A stretch of 24,904 nt of DNA. Source: Haloarculaceae archaeon. Its GTDB lineage: Archaea; Halobacteriota; Halobacteria; Halobacteriales; Haloarculaceae. The DNA lies in contig JAQCMX010000209.1 in the NCBI GenBank assembly GCA_028274885.1, forward strand, positions 1-24,904, given 5' to 3'. This document shows positions 1 through 9,500 of this stretch, piece after piece. A program made the translations under genes and the position numbers. The notes beneath the pieces were generated by a model. That model was not told the origin of the DNA. It was given only the letters and a program-made list of their open reading frames with translations, and ran no database searches. Position 1 is the stretch's first letter, and each line of letters starts with the position of its first letter.

Positions 1-35
1 GGAATGTCTACGTGCTGGGATTCGGGTGTTGCCAT
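1..35 (-). CDS. Start of an unidentified gene, cut by the left window edge
   Basis: An ATG at 35 reading leftward gives 11 open codons (M-A-T-P-E-S-Q-H-V-D-I) before the window ends. The acidic, small-residue opening is typical of haloarchaeal N-termini. No Shine-Dalgarno sequence precedes it, but an AT-rich TATA-like stretch lies about 30 bases upstream, which fits a short or absent leader. A second ATG 13 bases upstream opens another frame, but that reading is arginine-rich and less haloarchaeal in character. Too little is present to suggest a function, and the call rests on the start context alone. Confidence 0.4.
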   Translation of the reverse strand, partial: MATPESQHVDI

Positions 36-64
36 TACTTACTCTCATGGCCCGAACGGGGAAC

Positions 65-71
65 ATTATTT
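65..71 (-). promoter_or_regulatory. Possible TATA box for the left-edge gene
   Basis: On the minus strand the sequence AAATAAT sits 30 to 36 bases upstream of the ATG at 35, in an otherwise GC-rich gap. Haloarchaeal TATA boxes are centred about 26 bases before the transcription start, so initiation a few bases before the ATG would fit. The rest of the gap (36-252) holds no convincing gene on either strand. The assignment is by position and composition only. Confidence 0.28.
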
Positions 72-229
72 CGGTTTACGGAAATTCTGCTTGTGCTGGT
101 GACAAAGCTGCGACAGTCTCAGACAGCTGTTGTAATCCCCTACTGCCACGCCGGTGCGGTTGTGCCGTGTCAGAACACGAGCCACCGACGGCACCGCCGA
201 TATCAGTCACACCAATCCGTTCCGGTCGT

Positions 230-245
230 GGACAGGACCGTGTCC
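230..245 (-). terminator. Small hairpin just after the DUF424 stop
   Basis: A perfect 5-bp stem (GGACA/TGTCC) with a 6-base loop starts 7 bases beyond the DUF424 stop codon at 253-255. The position suits transcript ending, but no T-rich tract follows, and archaeal termination mainly depends on T tracts. It may equally be an mRNA 3'-end structure or chance. Confidence 0.2.
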
Positions 246-252
246 CCGTCAC

Positions 253-552
253 TCACAGCCAGAGCAACTGCGCGTGTCGTGTCCCCTCGAACTCGAGGAC
301 GTTTTCCTCCGCGATGAAACCGTGTTCGACCGCGAGTCCGACCGCCCGTGTGCCCACGATGTTTGCCACACTGCACCGCCCCAGGCTCCTGATGACACGC
401 TCCGGGTCGACCTCCTCGCCGTCGTAGAACTCCCGATCCACGGTCAGAGAGACCTCACCGCGTTCGAACTCCTCTCCGAGGTCGTCCGGGTCGCAGACAG
501 ACACCAGTAACCCTTTGCCGGTTTCACGCTCGGAGAGCAACAGTGTCGACAT
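253..552 (-). CDS. DUF424 family protein, 99 aa
   Basis: This small acidic protein matches, from memory, the archaeal DUF424 family (about 100 residues, widely conserved in archaea, function unsettled). Recognisable blocks are the opening LLSERETGKGLLVSVCD, the middle stretch SLTVDREFYDGEEVD, and the core SVANIVGTRAVGLAVEHGF, followed by an ending in RHAQLLWL. The length fits the whole family, so the gene looks intact. The ATG at 552 is chosen because the upstream part of the same frame is arginine-rich shadow sequence. A GGGAGTGA Shine-Dalgarno-like stretch overlaps the end of the TPR gene, whose stop lies 2 bases before this start, so the two genes are probably co-transcribed and translationally coupled. 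Family membership is fairly secure; the biochemical role is unknown to me. Confidence 0.88.
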   Translation of the reverse strand: MSTLLLSERETGKGLLVSVCDPDDLGEEFERGEVSLTVDREFYDGEEVDPERVIRSLGRCSVANIVGTRAVGLAVEHGFIAEENVLEFEGTRHAQLLWL

Positions 553-554
553 GG

Positions 555-1301
555 TCACTCCCGAAGGCGATCGGTGTCGACCAACTCCTGTTCGCCCTCT
601 GACCGGATCTGTTCGGCTTCCTCGGCGACTTTCTCGGCGCGTTCGTCCTCGCCGAGCTGTTCGAGTGCGATCGCCTTCTCCTCGAGTAGATCCGCGCTCC
701 GGTACCCCAGGCGGATTGCGTTGTCGAAGGCGTTGACCGCGTCCTCGGCGAGGCCGCGTTCGTTGAGAAAGAATCCGCGGTTGTACCACGCCTGTCCAAA
801 CCGCGGGTCGAGTTCGACTGCTCGCTCTGCGTGTTTCAGGGCTTCCTCTGTCCGGCCAAACTCCCAGAGCGCGTATGCCAGATTCGTCTCGGCAGTCGCC
901 GCGTGCTCGGAGTCGTCGTCGATCGAGAGTGCCTCCCTGTAGGCGCCGATCGCGGCGTCGTACTCCTCGAGTTCCGCGTGCGCGACGCCCTTGTTCACCC
1001 GCGCCTCCTGTTCGATCCGGTCGGTCTCGGCGTAGTTTGCCGCCCGCTCGAAGGCTTCGGTTGCCTGTTCGTGTCGCTTGATGCGGGTGTACTCGAGTCC
1101 GACCTCGAGTAACTGTTCTGCATCGACGTTTTCTGATCCGACGTTGCCCTCGTCGAGCACATCCGTGAGCACGTGCGAGTCGACCGGGTCGACGGCGTCG
1201 AGATCGGGATCCATCTCCGGCGGGTCGATGTCGAAGGGATCGTAGGGATCGTCGAATCCTTGTCCCTCGGAGAACTCGTGATCGCCGGGGTCATCGGTCA
1301 T
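555..1301 (-). CDS. Tetratricopeptide (TPR) repeat protein, 248 aa
   Basis: An acidic, low-complexity N-terminus of about 60 residues (rich in D, P and E) leads into roughly five consecutive TPR helix pairs. Typical signatures are visible: EQATEAFERAANYAETD, YDAAIGAYREALSIDDDS, TEEALKHAERAVELDP, and AWYNRGFFLNERGLAEDAV. TPR arrays are protein-protein interaction scaffolds; the partner cannot be read from the sequence. There is no signal peptide or membrane segment, so it should be cytoplasmic. An in-frame GTG at 1307 would add two residues, but the ATG at 1301 lies about 26 bases from a TATA-like box and fits a leaderless transcript. The DUF424 gene follows after 2 bases. This pair looks like ordinary core haloarchaeal genes rather than part of the giant-protein operon, from which it is separated by 134 bases. 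Confidence 0.92.
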   Translation of the reverse strand: MTDDPGDHEFSEGQGFDDPYDPFDIDPPEMDPDLDAVDPVDSHVLTDVLDEGNVGSENVDAEQLLEVGLEYTRIKRHEQATEAFERAANYAETDRIEQEARVNKGVAHAELEEYDAAIGAYREALSIDDDSEHAATAETNLAYALWEFGRTEEALKHAERAVELDPRFGQAWYNRGFFLNERGLAEDAVNAFDNAIRLGYRSADLLEEKAIALEQLGEDERAEKVAEEAEQIRSEGEQELVDTDRLRE

Positions 1302-1322
1302 ACCCACGATTGGGTACGGGAG

Positions 1323-1330
1323 ATATTAAG
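1323..1330 (-). promoter_or_regulatory. TATA-like promoter element of the TPR-DUF424 pair
   Basis: The minus strand reads CTTAATAT, centred about 26 bases upstream of the ATG at 1301, in the 134-base gap after the 704-aa gene. This is the expected spacing for a haloarchaeal TATA box driving a leaderless mRNA, and no Shine-Dalgarno sequence precedes the ATG. It implies that the TPR and DUF424 genes have their own promoter and are not only read through from the large upstream operon. I see no T-rich terminator in this gap. Confidence 0.5.
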
Positions 1331-1435
1331 ACCTGCCCCTCACCGCAGTGGTATCTGGGTCAGGGACGGAACGCTCACCCCTCCACAGTGGCGCCTGTCT
1401 CCAGGGCCGGACTTCCAGCCACCGCGCGGGGCCGG

Positions 1436-3550
1436 TCACTCCCGCTCGTCGAGGATGTCAAAGCGCAGGCCGCTGTCCAGTTGGGTGTCCCCGGGGCGAC
1501 TCTCCCGGCTGCTCCAGAGATAGCTGCTGCCGTCGAGCCAGCGCGCGAACTCGTACTGTCGGGTCACGGTCTGCCCACTCCGGGTAACCTCCTCGTCGTA
1601 CAACTGGTAGACCTCCTCGCCGGCGGGCAGATAGTCGTCCGGTGGGTTCAGAATCTCGCCGAGCGGACGCGGTATCTCCTCGACCGGCAGCCCAAGCGAA
1701 TCCGCATCCAACAGGAGCGACTGCCTGAGGCGGTACTCCTGGCCACGCTCGACCGTGAACGGGAACCAGTAGTCGGGCACGTCCGTCGACAGCCGGTAGT
1801 CCGCGAGTGCATCAGACGGCCCGGTCAGCAGTTTCCGCCGGACGAGGCGACCGTCACCGTTACGAACCGAGACCGAATCGGCCGGTTCAAGCACCGCGTC
1901 CGGTTCGTCAGCACCGACCACCCCCTCCTCGTCTGGCCGGGCCCGGCCAGTGTAGATACTGACAGTCTCGTCGGGCCCGAGGGTGTACTGTCCGAATCTG
2001 TGTAGCTTCGTCGTCGTCCCCCCGATGTTGGCCTCGACGACGTAGCCGTCGACTGGAAGCCTGTCCTCCCCGGTGTTGCGGAGCACGAGGTACTCCTCGT
2101 CAGGGTCATCGTTTTCGAAGACGTTCTCGACGGAGACGGCCGGTCGGTCCAGCTCCGTCCGGTCGACTGCCCGACCGGTCGGCCCCTCGATGATCCGCTC
2201 GATAGCAAACACGAGATTCGCCAACTCGTCGCGCGCGAAGGTGACCTCCTCGACGGGGTCACCGGCCCAGGCGGTGCCGAGTGTCGGCGGCACGAACAGG
2301 CCGGGTTCGTCGTGGCTCGGGAGGTCGTGCATGAACATCCGCCACTCGTCGTCTGTCGCGCTCGTGGCGGTCTGTGTGACGCCAAAGGAGTCGGTCACCG
2401 TGAGATCGGTCACTCGGGTCAGTGTGCCAACAGATGATTCGACCGGGATACGAAACCAGTCATTGCCAAACACCGTCGCGTATTCGGTGAGCATCAGTCG
2501 CGTCAGCGGTGCCCCCTCAGCGACCATCTTCGTGAGGTCGACATCGGTATCCTCTAGCTCCCACCACCGCGACGCCGGCATCCCGGGGAACGTAATCTGA
2601 CTCGGGAGCACCGTCTTCGACCACTCCGTCGTCTGGTCGGTGGTCGCCGTGCCGAGTGACTCGTCGACAGCGGAGAAGGCGTACCAGTCCAGATTGCCGC
2701 CACGGTACTCGTCGGCTTCCAGCACGCTCTCGGTTTCGGCGTCGCCGGTCGCGACCGCAAAGTGGTACTCGAGACGCGTCGGATCCCAGGCTGTACCCGT
2801 CCGCCCGGTCGGCTCCTCGTAGAGGTCGACATACCAGTTGTAGTACGTCTCGATGCACCCCTCGAAGGTGCGTGTGCGCGAGCCTCCGTTCGGGAGTGGC
2901 AACGCACCCGACGCCACGTCGGACTCCGAACTCGACGCTACGAGCGCGTCGATGTCATCAACCGCCGACTGGATCGCACGCGCCACCTCCGTCCCGTCGA
3001 GCGTTCGGTCGGCCATCAGGTCGACGTACCGGCGGTCCGGCGACTCGAGGGCTTCATCGGGCGCGTCCAGGCGGTACTCCGCCGGGAAGTCCCTCGGTGT
3101 GTACTCGTCACCGTTGCTGTCCGTGTACCCGGCCTCGGAGAGGATCCGGAGGAACTGCTGGCCGGCCTCGACGCGCTGGCGGGCCGGCGGATCGTCGTCG
3201 GTCATGACCTGCTCGCGTTCGACGATTGCCTCCAGTGGTTTGCCCTCGTAGGGGAACGGGTCACCAGGCCCGTTGCCAAGCAACTCGGCGAGGTCGTCGG
3301 ACTCGTTTTGCTCGTCCGCACCGACGCCGGGGCCGCCTCCGCGCAGATCGACCTGGGAGAGTGGATCCGCGGCCATCGACAGGTCGGCGCGAATCGGCGA
3401 CCCGGCGTCCTCGCCTTCGAACTCACTTACCTGCCACTGGCGGCTCAGCAGCCACATCGGATCCCGGATCGGTGCTGTCAGCGCGTCTCTCATGTCCTGA
3501 TCCTGTGTGCGTGGCTCCAGTCGCGTCCAGACGCGTTTTTTGTCGGTCAT
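1436..3550 (-). CDS. Gene E: uncharacterised protein with an inserted lamin-tail-like domain, 704 aa
   Basis: The N-terminus carries the block RDPMWLLSRQWQVSEFEGED (about residues 27-46). Further on are MPASRWWELEDTDVDL and the stretch EYATVFGNDWFRIP (about 322-370), then EGPTGRAVDR (about 453-463) and YRLSTDVPDYWFPF (about 583-598). From memory, these blocks recur in the same order in large uncharacterised bacterial proteins; no function is known to me. Between the last two blocks, residues 469-571 resemble a lamin-tail domain (ENDDPDEEYLVLRNTG, GPDETVSIYTG), a small Ig-like fold. No signal peptide or membrane helix is seen. The ATG at 3550 is chosen because the 124 upstream codons of the frame are arginine/serine/proline-rich shadow and overlap gene D, and because GGGGGTGA lies 7 bases before the ATG. 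It is the last gene of the large operon, 40 bases after gene D. Confidence 0.9.
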   Translation of the reverse strand: MTDKKRVWTRLEPRTQDQDMRDALTAPIRDPMWLLSRQWQVSEFEGEDAGSPIRADLSMAADPLSQVDLRGGGPGVGADEQNESDDLAELLGNGPGDPFPYEGKPLEAIVEREQVMTDDDPPARQRVEAGQQFLRILSEAGYTDSNGDEYTPRDFPAEYRLDAPDEALESPDRRYVDLMADRTLDGTEVARAIQSAVDDIDALVASSSESDVASGALPLPNGGSRTRTFEGCIETYYNWYVDLYEEPTGRTGTAWDPTRLEYHFAVATGDAETESVLEADEYRGGNLDWYAFSAVDESLGTATTDQTTEWSKTVLPSQITFPGMPASRWWELEDTDVDLTKMVAEGAPLTRLMLTEYATVFGNDWFRIPVESSVGTLTRVTDLTVTDSFGVTQTATSATDDEWRMFMHDLPSHDEPGLFVPPTLGTAWAGDPVEEVTFARDELANLVFAIERIIEGPTGRAVDRTELDRPAVSVENVFENDDPDEEYLVLRNTGEDRLPVDGYVVEANIGGTTTKLHRFGQYTLGPDETVSIYTGRARPDEEGVVGADEPDAVLEPADSVSVRNGDGRLVRRKLLTGPSDALADYRLSTDVPDYWFPFTVERGQEYRLRQSLLLDADSLGLPVEEIPRPLGEILNPPDDYLPAGEEVYQLYDEEVTRSGQTVTRQYEFARWLDGSSYLWSSRESRPGDTQLDSGLRFDILDERE
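1838..2147 (-). other. Lamin-tail-like (LTD) domain inside gene E
   Basis: Residues about 469-571 of the 704-aa protein read as a beta-sandwich with the LTD order: a strand around VSVENVFENDDP, then EEYLVLRNTGED, a GYVVEA strand, the LGPDETVSIYTG turn and strand, and a closing SVSVRNGDGRLV strand. LTD domains occur in nuclear lamins and also in many bacterial and archaeal secreted or surface proteins, where they are thought to mediate binding. Here it sits between two conserved blocks of the host protein, so it looks like an insertion. The assignment is by pattern memory, not by profile search. Confidence 0.6.
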
Positions 3551-3556
3551 CGGTCG

Positions 3557-3565
3557 CTCACCCCC
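3557..3565 (-). promoter_or_regulatory. Shine-Dalgarno sequence of gene E
   Basis: The minus strand reads GGGGGTGAG, with 7 bases between the GGGGGTGA core and the ATG at 3550. It is a strong match to the anti-Shine-Dalgarno complement of haloarchaeal 16S rRNA. It decides the start at 3550 over the in-frame possibilities upstream and places the initiation signal in the 40-base gap after the gene D stop. Confidence 0.65.
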
Positions 3566-3590
3566 GGGGGACCGCTCGAGCGGTGTCGGC

Positions 3591-6500
3591 TCATTCGGAT
3601 CCACCCCCGTCTTCCCCGTTCGGGATGTCCGCCATGTCGGACAACTGAATCCGTTTGTCGTACCAGTCCAGCATCCCGAAGTTGACCATCGGCACCCCGC
3701 GGTCGTTGTCGACTGCATCCGGGATCGGCCCCTTTGAGGTGGGCGAGGCGTTCTGGTCGATGAAGTTAAGCGCCGGGAACAGCCCGAACGGCGGGTCCAT
3801 GTGCTGGGGGGTGGCGCCCTGCGGTTGGCTCTCGAAGTCTTCGAGGGTGATCGCCCGCCGCTTGGCGTAACTCGCCGTCTCCGCGACGGTCGCAGCGAGG
3901 TGGTCGAGCGACTGTGTGTCATCCTCGGGCGGGGGCACCAGCAGAATCGACTGTGGCGCGCGGTTGCCAGGGTCGTCGTAGTTGAGCGCGACCCCGGTCG
4001 TCTCCTCGTCGGCGGGGATCTCCTCTGTCCACTCGTCGATCGAGAGGCCGGCGATCTGCCCGTTGCTCATCGACGGCTCGATACCCGGACCGAACCGCGC
4101 GACGACGGAGATCCGGGCAGGGTCGGGGTCGGCACCCTCGACACCGACCCAGGTGTCACCCTCCTCGTATGGCAACTGACCGACGGTCGGCGAACCGGTC
4201 AGCGAATCCGAAATCGCCTCGGTGTACGAGCGAGCCTCCCGGAACTTCCGGACGCGCTCGCGGTGTGACGCCGAACGCTGAAGCCACGTTTCGGCGGCAA
4301 GTGACTGATCGTCGGGCACCAGTTGATCGTCGGTAAACGTCGCGGTCAGCTCCTCGGGGTTGGAGGGTTTAAACGGTGGCAACACGGTGAACCCGTCGCC
4401 AAAGAGCGTTTGCAGCCGATCGGTTTGGGTTTCGACGCGCTGTGGAACCGGCTGGGACGAGAGCCCCCCGTGGATCCGGGGGTCCAGAGCGCCCGCGTCT
4501 TCGATCCGCGACCGGAGGCGCTTCAACAGCGCTCTGGCCTGTTCGAGCAGCGAATTCGTCACCGCGACGCTCCCGCCGTCGGCCTCGGAGGGTGTCCCTC
4601 CGTAGACGCCGTACGACGCTGCGGTCGTCATGCTGTCGCGTAGCTGTTCCAGCCCCACCTTACGGAACGCCTCGTCCGCAGGCGGACCACTCACGAGCGC
4701 GTCGACAGTCGAACGTTCTGTACGCACCGCGCTCCGGAGAGCGCCTGTCGCGTCATTGACTGCAGTGTCAAACGCCGACTCCGGACTGGATCCGCCGGGT
4801 ATCGCCGTTTGCTGACCGACCCGCGCGGCGAGCGTGTCGAGATGGTCGGCAAAGGCCTCGTGTCCCGTTGGTGTCTCGCCGCGAGGCAGCCCCTCGAACA
4901 GTGCGGACAGGGCAGGCAGCTTCCGTGCTGCACCCGCCAGGTCGGACAGTTCGGTCGACAGGTCGACCCCGGAGTCCAGACTAGCAGGGTCGTACAGCCA
5001 CGCTGTCAGATGTTGCACGATCGTCGCCGCCTCGGCGTGGAGTTGCCGGTCCAGATACCGGAGCGTCCAGGCCGGCTGTGCCAGGAATGCGTCGAGATAC
5101 GCACTCACCACGGCACCGTCGTCGAGATCGTACAGCAGTGCCGCACTACTGTGCTCGTATTTCAACAGGCGCGGGGCCGCACCGACGTTGTACAGCGAGG
5201 GATCCTCGAGCGTGCGCTCGATGCGTGTGCGCACCCCCGTCAGCGCCTGCGTCGGCCCGACCCAGTAGGTCAGGTCACCAGGGCCACCCTCGCCGGTCGT
5301 GCTGACGATCCGGTCCAGCCCCAGTCGCGCCGCCGGTTCCGTCGTCGGTTCGACGGCGTCGGGCACCGCCGCCGGATCGAACGACTCGAGATCCGCGAGT
5401 GTGCTCAGTGCGTCGACCTCGTCGCTGGTGACGGTGCTGTTTGCGGGGTCGACTGCGTCACGCTCCGTCTCGATCCGACTCCAGTCCGAAACCGCCTCGT
5501 GTGCCGCCGCAAATTGGGCCGAGACGCCCGACTCGGTCGACAGCAGTTCCTCGTGGTCCAGCAGCCAGAGCAGTCGCTGCAGGTTCGGACAGTCGGATCG
5601 GAACGCCGACTGAGCGGCCGCGGTCAGGTCCCTGTCGTCGACAACCCTGCCGGTCGCACTGTAGAGGATCTTTCCGTTGTTGATTGCGACTGCCTGGAAG
5701 GAGGTACCGGGATCGACGCCGGAGAAGTCCATCCTTACGGTGAAGTTGCCCTCAGAGTCGGGGGTGGTCGTCTTCTCCAGTTCGAACCAGGAGCTGCCGT
5801 CCGTTCCCCACGCACGAACCGTCAGGGTGGCCGTCGACCAGTCGATGTTCAGTCCGTCGTCGGCGCCGTCCTCGGCCTGACGACCGCCTTCGCCGGGGTC
5901 GCCGCCACTACCCCCAAAGCCACCGTCGTCGATGTCCAGATCCTCACTGTCGATTTCGATGTCCGCCGTGCTGGCTGGCTCGGTGGGTTCGAGGGTTTCT
6001 GCGGCGTACTCCACGTCGGTGTACTCGATCTCCGGCCGGGCGGTCATGTCGACTGTCTCGATGGACTGGGTTGACACGCCCATGATGTCCTCGCCGGCCG
6101 GGTCTGTCTGTCCCCAGGCGAGCGGCCCGCTCTGGGAGGGGTCCATGCCGTCACCGCCGCTCCCCTCCTCGTCCGTTTCGGCGTTCACGTCAGGCACGTC
6201 GACCGCATGGAGGATCCGGCCGCCGACAGTCTGGCCCGTCGCGGACTCCACGCGGAGGTCGGCCCGGGCCGCCCTCGGGGACGCCGACCCGGCCGGCAGA
6301 TCCGCGACCAGCGACCGGAGTTCACCCCGGATCGCGGCGGGGTCGAGGTTGTTTGCGACGGATTCGACCGTGGAAAGCGGAACCGCCTCGTCGACCGCCC
6401 GGATAGCGTCGACCAGTTCGTCGATCTGTCTCGGGAGCGGCGTCGAGGGAACGGTTATCGGTCGATCTAGCGCCGGGGACCGGTCGTTGGGAAGATGCAC

Positions 6501-9500
6501 CGGGCTGTCGATGTTCCGCCAGGAGGTGTCCGCGATCTGGCCGCCGTCACTCGTAGCGCCGGCAGGGGTCGGCAGACCGTCAGTGCCGTCTCCGACGGTG
6601 TGCTCGGCGTCGAACAGTGCGAGACGCTCGTCGATATCCGAGGCGAGCCGGTAGAGGGTATCCTGGGCGTCGTTTGCCCGCTCGCGGAGCGTCGTGGCCG
6701 TCGCCTCGGTGTGTCCCTCGCCGTCGAAGTCGCCGGGGTGTGCCAGATCGAGCGCGTTGGCCGGCCTGGTCGACTGCACCAACTCTCGGAGACTCCGGGC
6801 GACCTCGAGCAGTTCCGCGACGCTCACGTCGCCGTCGGTCTCGGTCAGAGTCAGTTCGACCGCCGCGTCCGCCGGCACCGCCGGGTCGGAGGGGCGCGTG
6901 CGAATCAGGTGATAGACGAGCCGCTGTTCGAGTTCCGAGCGAGTCTCCTCGCGGCTCGCGCCGAACAAAAACAGTACGTCCATCGGTCCCAGATCCAGCA
7001 CATCAAGTGACAGCGATGTCGTCTCCTCACGCTCGACGGTCTCCTCGTCCTCGATCAGCCCGGCTGCAGGCAGCTCCTCGTCGGGGTTTGCCGGCTCCTC
7101 CCAGCGGTAGGTCCCCTCGCAGCGCACCCGGGAGAGGTCGGGCAGCAACTCCCCGATCCACGACGCGAGCGATGGGGCTGCCTCGCCCCGCGGTGTACCG
7201 ACCGGCGCCGACGTCTCGCCCAGAAGGATCTGCTGGCGGTGGGTGAGTCCGGTGCCGCTTCGCGGCGTCTCGATCACATCCGGGTCCGGGAACTGTGCCC
7301 CCTTCGCCAGCGCGTCAAGCGAGCCCCCGGCTCGATCGAAGTTCCCCTGACCGATCTGGTGGACGCTCTCGGCCAGCAGTATATCCCCCGCGGCGTCGAT
7401 GTCGTCACCGAGGTCCGTTGCGATCTCATCTAGCTCCGTGTGGGCCGTCGAGCCTTCGTCGGGAAGGTCCTCGCCGCGTCCGAACGGGTAGTTCTCCCAC
7501 TTTTTGAGCAGCTTGAGGCCGTCGACAGTGTCGCGTGCGGCCAGTTTCTTGAGCCTATCTTCCTTCAGGTCGTTCTCGTCGGGTTTGTCGACCTTGCCGA
7601 CCCGCTGGGGGAACTTTTCGCGGAACACGTCGGCGTACTGCATCAGATCCGGCTCGTCGTACTCCACGGTCGCCTCGTGCATCCGGCGCTCGAAGCGGTA
7701 CCCGAGCAGTTCCGGCAGCGACTGCCCACGGCGCACGCCGCGGATGAGCCGCAGTCCGGCGCGGACGCGATCCGCTGAAAGGTCCAACGAGAGGGGGTTC
7801 TCGCCCTCGTCGGTGTCGTGGGCCTTAACGCCGCTTTTGAGGATCGCAGCGGTCGTTGCGTGCTGTTCGGAGGGCGCGTGGACGTACTCCGGATCCGTGC
7901 GTCCCTCGACATCCGCCGAGAGGTTCTCCACGAAGCCATAGCCGCCGACGTACAACCCCGGTTCCTGGGTCGCCACCTCGTCGATACTGGCCGGATCGAT
8001 CTCGCCGACGCGGTTTGCCACGTCCGTTTCGATCGTCGCCGGGTCGATCGTGATGTCCCGGTCGGAGCCCTTTTGACCTGTGATGATGTTCTGGCCCCCG
8101 AGATCTGCTCCGACGTTTTGGGCTCCCGCCGGATCGACGCCGCCGTCGGTCGACTGGACGTCTGTCTGCGTGTCGGCCTGCCCCTCTGTGAGCGCGGCTG
8201 GGTCGAACTGTCGGTTGGCATCGATGGCACCGGCCTCGATAGACCCGATGTCCACAGTGCCGGTGTCGGCCGAACTGTCGCCCTGGGTGATCCTGTCTAC
8301 GAGTGCGGGGTCGAGCGTGGCCCGCGGGACCTCGCTGTCTGCACCGTCCCAGGCCGAGTGGTCGATCTCGCCACCGGGATCGACCGTACCCTGTGCTTCT
8401 CGCAGTTCGAACAGCCGCTTGGTCGCGAGCGAAGTCCACCAGGCGTCCATCCGGTGGCTGGCGAGATCCAGTGTCTCCTGGGTCAGCGTCGTGAGTTCCT
8501 CGACGTCCATCCCGGCGAGATACTGGAGGCTGTCGGTAAACTCACTTATTCGCGGGTCGATCGAGGTCGTCGAACTGTAGTTCGCAGCCGCGTCCTGGAG
8601 CGCCTCGTGGTACAACTCCGTCTCTCCGGGCGTGATATCGGGATGGGTCTTGAGCACGTCGGGAATGTCGTCCTTGAGCGTCGACATGACCGTATCCTGG
8701 TCCGAGTTCGCGTACGCGGGATCAATCCACGGGTACGGCACGTCGTCGAAGGCAAGCCCCAGCCGCCGTCGAGCGGTGAGGAACTCGCGGAGATAGCCGT
8801 ACTGGAGCAGGATCCGGAGCAACGAGCGTAACACGCCGGAATCGTTGTGATCGCGGACGTTCTTGGCCAGCTGGAGCATCTTCGGAAACCGGCGTTCGAG
8901 TCGGCCCTCGCCGAGAATGCGCGCGAAGTGTACCGGGTCGTCGGCGTCCTCGATTGCCCTGACCAGCCGCCGTCGCCTCTCCGGCGAGTCGAAACTGTCC
9001 CACCTGCTCTCGTCGAGATCCAGCAGCGTCATCCACTCATCGTCCCGTGTCCTGTACTCGAACCGAATGTCGTCGGCGTCGAGCCTGGTGATGGCGTCGC
9101 CGAGCAGGTGGACCTCCTCGACCGAGGAATCGAGCAGGACATCGATGAACGTACTGATATCGTAATCGACGAGATCGTACCGTTCGATCGTGTCCTGGCT
9201 GGGGATCTCAACGTGCCACTCCAGCAGCCCCCAGAGTTCGTTGGATGTGTTGCTAACAGACGGGTTGTCTCTGTACCGGTCGGGCGGGTCGGATGACTTG
9301 TGAGTGCGTATCACGCCGTCGATCCAGGGATCGGTCTCGTCGCCGTCGAGTGGCGCGAAGTAGGTGATCCGCGGGTCGCGGTCCTCGAGGCCGGCGTCCG
9401 ACAGGGCCCGCCTGAGGCCGGTCGCACGTGGCTTCAACAGGTCCTTGCAAACCCCCGCCGCGAAGCTGTGGTACGCATCGTTGAGGTACTCACCGGAGTA

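Noticed and set aside
12..510. Plus-strand frames at the left edge
   Set aside because: They overlap each other and the DUF424 gene in antisense, are Arg/Pro/Ser/Thr-rich, and show no domain or start context.
253..789. 178-codon reading of the DUF424 frame
   Set aside because: The first 79 codons are Arg-rich shadow of the TPR gene; the family starts at the ATG at 552.
3551..3922. Upstream in-frame extension of the 704-aa gene to 3922
   Set aside because: The extension reads as Arg/Ser/Thr/Pro-rich sequence, overlaps the gene D end in another frame, and the ATG at 3550 has a strong Shine-Dalgarno sequence.
4809..6074. Long plus-strand frame of 421 codons opposite gene D
   Set aside because: The composition (Arg, Gln, Val, Cys) is unlike the acidic haloarchaeal proteins around it, and there is no promoter or ribosome-binding context.
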